A DNA stretch of 64,000 nucleotides, from contig NZ_KQ033912.1 of assembly GCF_000969835.1 (NCBI RefSeq), forward strand, positions 186,001 through 250,000. The letters are read 5' to 3'. The DNA is from Parabacteroides goldsteinii DSM 19448 = WAL 12034. GTDB taxonomy: Bacteria > Bacteroidota > Bacteroidia > Bacteroidales > Tannerellaceae. Shown here piece after piece: positions 59,328 through 64,000 of the stretch. Below the pieces are notes generated by a model. It was not told where the DNA came from and searched no databases. It saw only the letters and a program-made list of their open reading frames with translations. Both the position numbers and the translations under genes were made by a program. Every line of letters starts with the position of its first letter. Position 1 is the stretch's first letter.

Positions 59328-60653
59328 TTACGCCGTCAACCTTCGACGGATCAGGTTCATATTCTTTTTCACAAGTTCAAGTATCTGATTATGATACTTT
59401 GTATTATTATTTCCATGCCCATAACATTGATTGACCGTCATAGTCGTTAAATTTATTTCGATTGTCTCAATGTGTTTATCTCCAATTCGAGCGGAAAGAA
59501 CAAGGGAATTAGTCTTTTTATAATACTCATTTGTAAATACACAGTGATTCAAAGCATCCCCTTCTTCTTTAAACTCTTCAACACTACGTAGTACACGTAC
59601 CACTACAACCCCATCATTGAATTGAACATCAAAGAATTTACCTTTCTGTTCTTGATATTTGAGATTGTCTTCCTTCATCTTTTCAAAAAGTCGTTTCCGT
59701 CGTTGTTCTGCATAAATAGCTTTTTCACGATCAAAGGCAGCACGTTCTTTAGCCAATTCGCGATTCCGCTTATTCATATACTCATCATGAGCATTTCTTA
59801 AATTAACAGGACAGACATAGTGAGCATTGCGTAAATCCTTTTTGTAGTAACTGAGTAACATCAAATAATCAAGCCACATTTTTGCATCTTTCACCGAATA
59901 ATGGTTACGCATACATATCTTGATCGATGGCCAGTATCTTTTTATTTCATCATCATATCCTGCACACATTCTACAGAGCAAATCAAACTGACAGGCTTTA
60001 AGTAATGTTTCAGCTTGGTTATTTGTACTGATTAGATGAAAGAAGTTAAAAGGATAATAGCCGTACATCTTTCCTTTGAATCCATATTTTCTCCAAACAG
60101 AAAGATATTTTCGAACAGGATAACATGCATCGCATCCAACATTGTAGGCATGTTTATCTCTTCCCCTTAATTCCATCTCACTTTCAAAACACCACGCATC
60201 ACTATAATATTGATGGGTATTAGTAAGTTTTGCAAATGTTTCAAATCTACCATCAGGCAGGAGCCATCGCTGAACAACTTCCGCAATTTTATATTGTGCC
60301 TCACAGCCAAATTTGAATTCCTTCTTAATCATAAAATAACGGAATACTTGAAATCCCTGGCATGTTGTTATAATAGAGAAATACTCTGCTTGAAAATCAT
60401 TCTTTCTCGTACTTGTTTCGATCTTCAACTTACTTCCACAATTGGGACAAAGATCAATTTCTCCATCTTCAAATTTCATTGTATCAGGAAAAACTTCACT
60501 ACAATGAGTACAAGTAATAATACCTTTTTTCAATCGAAGACCAATACGATCAACGACATTTTCAATAGCCCATTGACGATGTTTCTCAGTAAATTTCGGT
60601 AATTGTGCGCTCAGTTTAACTACCAGCTTTTGTAATTTTGTTTTTGGCTTCAT
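59328..60653 (-). CDS. PcfJ domain protein
   Basis: 441 residues. A zinc ribbon is visible at about 48-72 (CTHC...CPNC), and the PcfJ core near the C-terminus: EEGDALNHCVFTNEYY, SLVLSARIGDKHIETIEINL, VNQCYGHGNN. Named from the conjugative plasmid pCF10, but frequent on Bacteroidales phages beside PcfK, as here. Biochemistry not known to me. It starts 3 bases from the PcfK stop. Confidence 0.82.
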   Translation of the reverse strand: MKPKTKLQKLVVKLSAQLPKFTEKHRQWAIENVVDRIGLRLKKGIITCTHCSEVFPDTMKFEDGEIDLCPNCGSKLKIETSTRKNDFQAEYFSIITTCQGFQVFRYFMIKKEFKFGCEAQYKIAEVVQRWLLPDGRFETFAKLTNTHQYYSDAWCFESEMELRGRDKHAYNVGCDACYPVRKYLSVWRKYGFKGKMYGYYPFNFFHLISTNNQAETLLKACQFDLLCRMCAGYDDEIKRYWPSIKICMRNHYSVKDAKMWLDYLMLLSYYKKDLRNAHYVCPVNLRNAHDEYMNKRNRELAKERAAFDREKAIYAEQRRKRLFEKMKEDNLKYQEQKGKFFDVQFNDGVVVVRVLRSVEEFKEEGDALNHCVFTNEYYKKTNSLVLSARIGDKHIETIEINLTTMTVNQCYGHGNNNTKYHNQILELVKKNMNLIRRRLTA

Positions 60654-60656
60654 GGC

Positions 60657-61055
60657 TTAATCAAATAAAGATAATTGTAATTTGCTTTCTTCTCTCTTAC
60701 CTCTCCCCCGCTTAACAGTGGAAAAAACAGGCCGTTCATATTGTATCGACAACTGTTCCACAGTTTGAACCTCAGGAACCTGTTTGCTACTTACAACCCG
60801 GCTTTTAACTGAATTACCTATTCTAGCATTCACTTTGATATTTTCCTCTTCGTAATAGTGTATAGCTAAGCCGAACACTTCATTATCAGTCATTACCACC
60901 TCATTACCGCGCTTCCGCGCTTCACCTAAAATATACCGGCAACATTCATCAATGTTCTTCTTTGGATTAGTAAACTTCGGAGCAAATAGTGTGTCCTCTG
61001 CTGCCCGCTGTTTCAAATAATCAGCGATTACTTCATTAAAGTTTTTTGTTCTCAT
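60657..61055 (-). CDS. PcfK-like protein
   Basis: 132 residues: NFNEVIADYLKQRAAEDTLF, KNIDECCRYILGEARKRG and DNEVFGLAIHYYEEENIKV, the PcfK core, followed by a basic tail. Pairs with PcfJ. Probably early, in the replication operon. Confidence 0.82.
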   Translation of the reverse strand: MRTKNFNEVIADYLKQRAAEDTLFAPKFTNPKKNIDECCRYILGEARKRGNEVVMTDNEVFGLAIHYYEEENIKVNARIGNSVKSRVVSSKQVPEVQTVEQLSIQYERPVFSTVKRGRGKREESKLQLSLFD

Positions 61056-61076
61056 AGGATATTATTTTTAGTTTAG

Positions 61077-61724
61077 TTATCTTCTACTCTCTCCGTTCAA
61101 CTCAATCAGGTTGAACATTTCACCACGTCGATCACGGATATAATCACCGTATTTACGTTCTACATCATTCGGATAAAGGTTTGTTGTAACATAGGTTTTT
61201 AATCCGTACTGTTGCCAATAGCTGTACCGAATGTGAAATATATGCTGCATCACGTTCAACTCATTCCCGAAATATTTTGCCGGGATAGGTTCACGGCCGA
61301 ACTCGTCGAAACACATATCAACCGGGCCCAATGAAGACCATCCGGCATTATCCAGATACCGGCTCAAATCTCCGTGCATTGCATATTCTGTCGTAATCCG
61401 GCTACACACATACACCCGGAACCCCCTTTGTAAAGTTTGCATAAACCCGCTGAAAATATACATCAGCGTAGATTTACCGGTACCGACCGGACCGGCTAAC
61501 CACAAACCTTTTTGGATATCGAGCGATCCCGGTTGTTTCAGGAAATACAGAAACAGGGAATACACGATCGCTCTGTTTCGCTCGTCGATTACAAATGTGC
61601 CTTTGGAATAGTGATCTGCTACCCGAAGAAATAATTTCTTATAGGCCGTTAGGTCAATCTTATTTTCCGGCGTATCTGTTACCGGACGCTGGATTGTTTG
61701 TCTTACTTCCTGTACTCCTTGCAT
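61077..61724 (-). CDS. DnaC-like helicase loader ATPase
   Basis: 215 residues of AAA+ type: Walker A GLWLAGPVGTGKSTLMY (about 73-89), Walker B VDMCFDEFG (about 130-138), sensor-1 KTYVTTNLYP. It loads the replicative helicase at the phage origin. Its first 65 bases overlap the end of the initiator gene. Confidence 0.85.
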   Translation of the reverse strand: MQGVQEVRQTIQRPVTDTPENKIDLTAYKKLFLRVADHYSKGTFVIDERNRAIVYSLFLYFLKQPGSLDIQKGLWLAGPVGTGKSTLMYIFSGFMQTLQRGFRVYVCSRITTEYAMHGDLSRYLDNAGWSSLGPVDMCFDEFGREPIPAKYFGNELNVMQHIFHIRYSYWQQYGLKTYVTTNLYPNDVERKYGDYIRDRRGEMFNLIELNGESRR

Positions 61725-62370
61725 CTCGTTTAATTTTTTCGTCTAAAATCCATTTGTTTGCTAAACTATCCCAGTCAGTAACCTGTACACCGGTTCCTTT
61801 ACGCCAACCCTGGGAATTGTAGTGAGAGAAAAATAACCGTCCCTGGTTCTCCCAATCCGGCAATAAGCTGCCGGAAAAGAATTTTAATACATCGTCCAGT
61901 ACTGGAGGAATAAATTCTTTCTTTGCCCTACCGGATTTCTTTTTCGGCTTTTCTTCCGGAAAAGGCAAATTGTTTTCATGGGGGATTATAGGGGGTATAT
62001 TATTACTTGTTTTATTTAGTTTATTTATAGGGGTCTGATTAGGTATCAGATTAGGTGTTAAGTTAGGTGTCAAGTTAGGTATTAAGTTAGGTGTCAAAAT
62101 TTGATACCTTGTTTTATCTTTTTGACCTTTTCCACCGGAAATAAATTTAATTAAACCCGCCTGAGATAACCGGTTCCTGGCTGTCTTCATTGTATTTAAT
62201 GACACTCCCACATTAGCAGATGTTTTATCATCTTTATGCGTCCAGTTATCCGCCCAGCCTAAACGATTTGCTGTTTTTACCAAGTAAAAATACAGTCTCG
62301 TTTCACAGCAGGAGAATTGCCATTGCTCATCCAATTCCCAAAACCGATTTATTAATTCAATATAATTCAT
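61660..62370 (-). CDS. Phage replication initiator
   Basis: 236 residues. The N-terminal winged helix (WTHKDDKTSANVGVSLNTMK, then TARNRLSQAGLIKFI) binds DNA. A repetitive linker (LTPNLIPNLTPN..., about 92-118) is encoded by 12-bp iterons. The C-terminal helical part (FEPPVLDDVLKFF-like, then DWDSLANKWILDEKIKRD) should contact the loader. The layout resembles lambda O: initiator with origin inside its own gene, followed by a DnaC-like partner. Same order here. Confidence 0.8.
   Translation of the reverse strand: MNYIELINRFWELDEQWQFSCCETRLYFYLVKTANRLGWADNWTHKDDKTSANVGVSLNTMKTARNRLSQAGLIKFISGGKGQKDKTRYQILTPNLIPNLTPNLTPNLIPNQTPINKLNKTSNNIPPIIPHENNLPFPEEKPKKKSGRAKKEFIPPVLDDVLKFFSGSLLPDWENQGRLFFSHYNSQGWRKGTGVQVTDWDSLANKWILDEKIKRDARSTGSKTNNPASGNRYAGK
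62039..62098. repeat. Five 12-bp iterons, probable phage origin of replication
   Basis: TTAGGTATCAGA, TTAGGTGTTAAG, TTAGGTGTCAAG, TTAGGTATTAAG, TTAGGTGTCAAA, head to tail. An inverted copy of the AGGTATCA core lies at 62102-62109, and an AT-rich stretch (61997-62030) is on the other flank. It lies in the initiator gene, as in lambda. Confidence 0.7.
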
Positions 62371-62720
62371 CGCTCAATACCTAAATAGTTCTTGACCTCT
62401 TTCATAAACTCATTCAATGACCGGCAGACAACGTATTTATTGCCTGCCGCCTCCGCTACCCTCTGCCAGTCCTTCTGCGAATCCTGCTGCGTACCTTTCT
62501 TATACTTCATCTCTATGCAAAGGCTACCGTGACCACCTTTTGGAAAAAGTAAAATAAGATCAGCAACACCAGCCCGGACACCCTGCCTTTTGAGATTGGC
62601 CGCTTCTATCTTGTTACGTCGGCCACCGTTCGGAACAGCGAAAAGAAGCAGTTTCAATTTTGGAAATTGTAGATTGAACCACTCTATACATGAAGATTGC
62701 AGACCTGCCTCACCTTTCAT
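62367..62720 (-). CDS. VRR-NUC domain nuclease
   Basis: 117 residues: VPNGGRRNKIEAANLKRQGV, RAGVADLILLFPKGGHGSL, CIEMKYKKGTQQDSQKDW. D and the E-M-K of the PD-(D/E)xK active site are visible. Stand-alone phage VRR-NUC proteins are structure-specific nucleases of replication or recombination. It overlaps both neighbours by 4 bases. Confidence 0.88.
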   Translation of the reverse strand: MKGEAGLQSSCIEWFNLQFPKLKLLLFAVPNGGRRNKIEAANLKRQGVRAGVADLILLFPKGGHGSLCIEMKYKKGTQQDSQKDWQRVAEAAGNKYVVCRSLNEFMKEVKNYLGIER

Positions 62721-64000
62721 ATTGCATTGCTGAATAGTGCACCATCCAGACGACGATCGAACGGAGACGTGCTTGTTTCACTTTTCTTGATTCCTGATTT
62801 AGCAGACATTTTCAAAATCATTGCATCGACAGTTTTCTCCGGTACCTGATCATCTGTCCCGGTTACATCGTTTGCTATGTCTTTCTTTGTCTGAATAATA
62901 TCCCATATCGATTCATCAATTGTATTTTTTCCAAGGAAGTAATAACAATTCACACTATTCTTTTGACCGATACGGTGCGCTCTATCTTCCGCCTGCTCAC
63001 AATCGGCAAATGTCCACGGGAACTCAACAAAGGCAACTCGGCTACTAGCTGTCAATGTAAGACCTACCCCTGCCGATTTATAATTACAGATGATAAGGTT
63101 ACATTTCGGATCATTTTGAAACCGATCAACGGCATCCTGTCGTTCCTGGCTGGTATTGTCTCCAACGATGGTAACTGCATTAGGGAATACTTTCTTTATC
63201 TCCTGTACAACCTCTTTGAGGAAGGCAAAAACAATCAACTTTTCACCGGAATCAATTATATCCTGGATAAACTCTACGGCTGCCGATATTTTTCCTCTAG
63301 CTGCAATTTGTCGGAGTTTCTGCATTTGTACCATCACTTTACCACGTTCGGCCCGTCGTAACTTTTCATCATCAGCATTTTCATAAGCAGCTAAATAACT
63401 AAGCAGATCATGTTCTGCATCCTGATATTCTTTTCTGTTTGTGATATCCACATTCACAACCTGACGCATCTTATCCGGCAGCTGATCCAAAACCTTTGCT
63501 TTCTCCCTCCGGAAGAAACCGGTATTCCATAATCGCCAGTTTAGCATCTCCAAATTACTTGCCTGCCGTGGTCCCTGCATAAAGTTTGCTTCAAAACTCT
63601 TATATCCTCCGAAATCATCCAAACGATTCATAATCTTTAATTGCTGGATCAGGTCACCCGGACCATTGATCGAAGGTGTTCCAGTGAGCAGGAAACGATA
63701 TTCCTTTCCCTGGCATAACTTGTAACAAATCTTTGATTGCTGTGTCTTACTTGACTTACATCGGTGGCTTTCATCAATGATCACACACTTAAACAAACTG
63801 GCTACCGGCTTTAGCTTAATCGACCGGGTTACACCACCGGCAAAGTCTTCAACAAAAAACTTTTTCAATGATTCATAATTCGTAATGAAAACATCACAGC
63901 ACCCCATTTCGTAATACCGGTGCCAGTTGTTTTTATTCCGATCATCAAGGATAATCGCATCTTTTCCTGTGAATTTCTTCCATTCCCGTTGCCAGTTGAT
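62717..64000 (-). CDS. SNF2-family DEAD/DEAH helicase, C-terminal part
   Basis: The frame is open to the right edge, so the N-terminus (with Walker A) is missing; 427 residues are visible. Motif II is IIDESHRCKS, motif III LLTGTPSINGPGDL, motif V GVGLTLTASSRVAF and motif VI AHRIGQKNSVNCYYF. Phage SNF2 helicases of this size commonly precede VRR-NUC genes, as here, and act in replication or repair. ATGA overlap with the nuclease gene. Confidence 0.88.
   Translation of the reverse strand: MNWQREWKKFTGKDAIILDDRNKNNWHRYYEMGCCDVFITNYESLKKFFVEDFAGGVTRSIKLKPVASLFKCVIIDESHRCKSSKTQQSKICYKLCQGKEYRFLLTGTPSINGPGDLIQQLKIMNRLDDFGGYKSFEANFMQGPRQASNLEMLNWRLWNTGFFRREKAKVLDQLPDKMRQVVNVDITNRKEYQDAEHDLLSYLAAYENADDEKLRRAERGKVMVQMQKLRQIAARGKISAAVEFIQDIIDSGEKLIVFAFLKEVVQEIKKVFPNAVTIVGDNTSQERQDAVDRFQNDPKCNLIICNYKSAGVGLTLTASSRVAFVEFPWTFADCEQAEDRAHRIGQKNSVNCYYFLGKNTIDESIWDIIQTKKDIANDVTGTDDQVPEKTVDAMILKMSAKSGIKKSETSTSPFDRRLDGALFSNAI

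Noticed and set aside
62039..62098. Short tandem repeats as a CRISPR array
   Set aside because: The units are 12 bp with no spacers and lie within a coding frame; they are iterons. No CRISPR array was seen anywhere in the window.

Overview
The window joins about 17 kb of Bacteroidales chromosome to most of a temperate, long-tailed (siphovirus-type) prophage that runs off the right edge. The Bacteroidales assignment rests on three things. There is a DUF4290-murA-rimM-M23-dxr cluster and a hybrid two-component system beside a glycoside hydrolase. Many genes are preceded by TAnnTTTG (-7) promoter boxes. The phage carries families I know mainly from Bacteroides and Parabacteroides phages (DUF5053, PcfJ/PcfK, SH3-fold). 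The genus cannot be fixed from the sequence alone; Parabacteroides or Bacteroides is likely.

Chromosome, 1-17.3 kb. An envelope/isoprenoid cluster reads leftward (DUF4290, MurA, RimM, an M23 peptidase, truncated Dxr). A family 2 glycoside hydrolase is divergent from a 1314-residue hybrid two-component regulator that probably controls it. Then come a soluble PAS histidine kinase, a secreted M64 metallopeptidase, a pirin, IMP dehydrogenase, a short M15 peptidase and a protein made of four helicase-associated repeats. Strong terminators separate most of these.

Prophage, about 17.5-64 kb. The core genes read right to left on the minus strand. In order of transcription they are replication (SNF2 helicase, VRR-NUC nuclease, initiator with internal iterons, DnaC-like loader, PcfK, PcfJ), regulation (divergent promoters, XRE repressor, antirepressor), an ASCH protein and a CysH-like/ParB-like (IbrAB-like) pair, packaging (TerS, TerL, portal), head (scaffold, capsid, connectors), tail (tube, frameshifted chaperone, tape measure, Dit-like, tip, fibres) and lysis (holin, amidase, one-protein spanin). 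No integrase is in the window, so the right end lies beyond 64 kb. The left end lies somewhere near 17.35-17.6 kb.

Accessory cargo interrupts this plan. It comprises a terminator-flanked three-gene toxin-antitoxin cassette between portal and scaffold, a plus-strand moron in the tail module, an EVE-like gene with a membrane segment beyond the lysis genes, and a 5-kb AT-rich island (52.1-57.3 kb). The island holds a YfbU protein, a membrane-anchored protein, two AbiH genes and an uncharacterised pair containing a HEPN-like motif. Gene debris sits in the island: a packaging/ssb chimera and a truncated ParB-like gene.

The least explained signal is an array of nine NGACACA boxes (51604-51910) whose spacings are almost exact multiples of 11 bp. 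Other points to check are two likely -1 frameshift genes (tail chaperone; HEAIH protein with a T TTT TTT slip site) and a conserved-looking 55-codon frame without a start codon just before the CysH-like gene.
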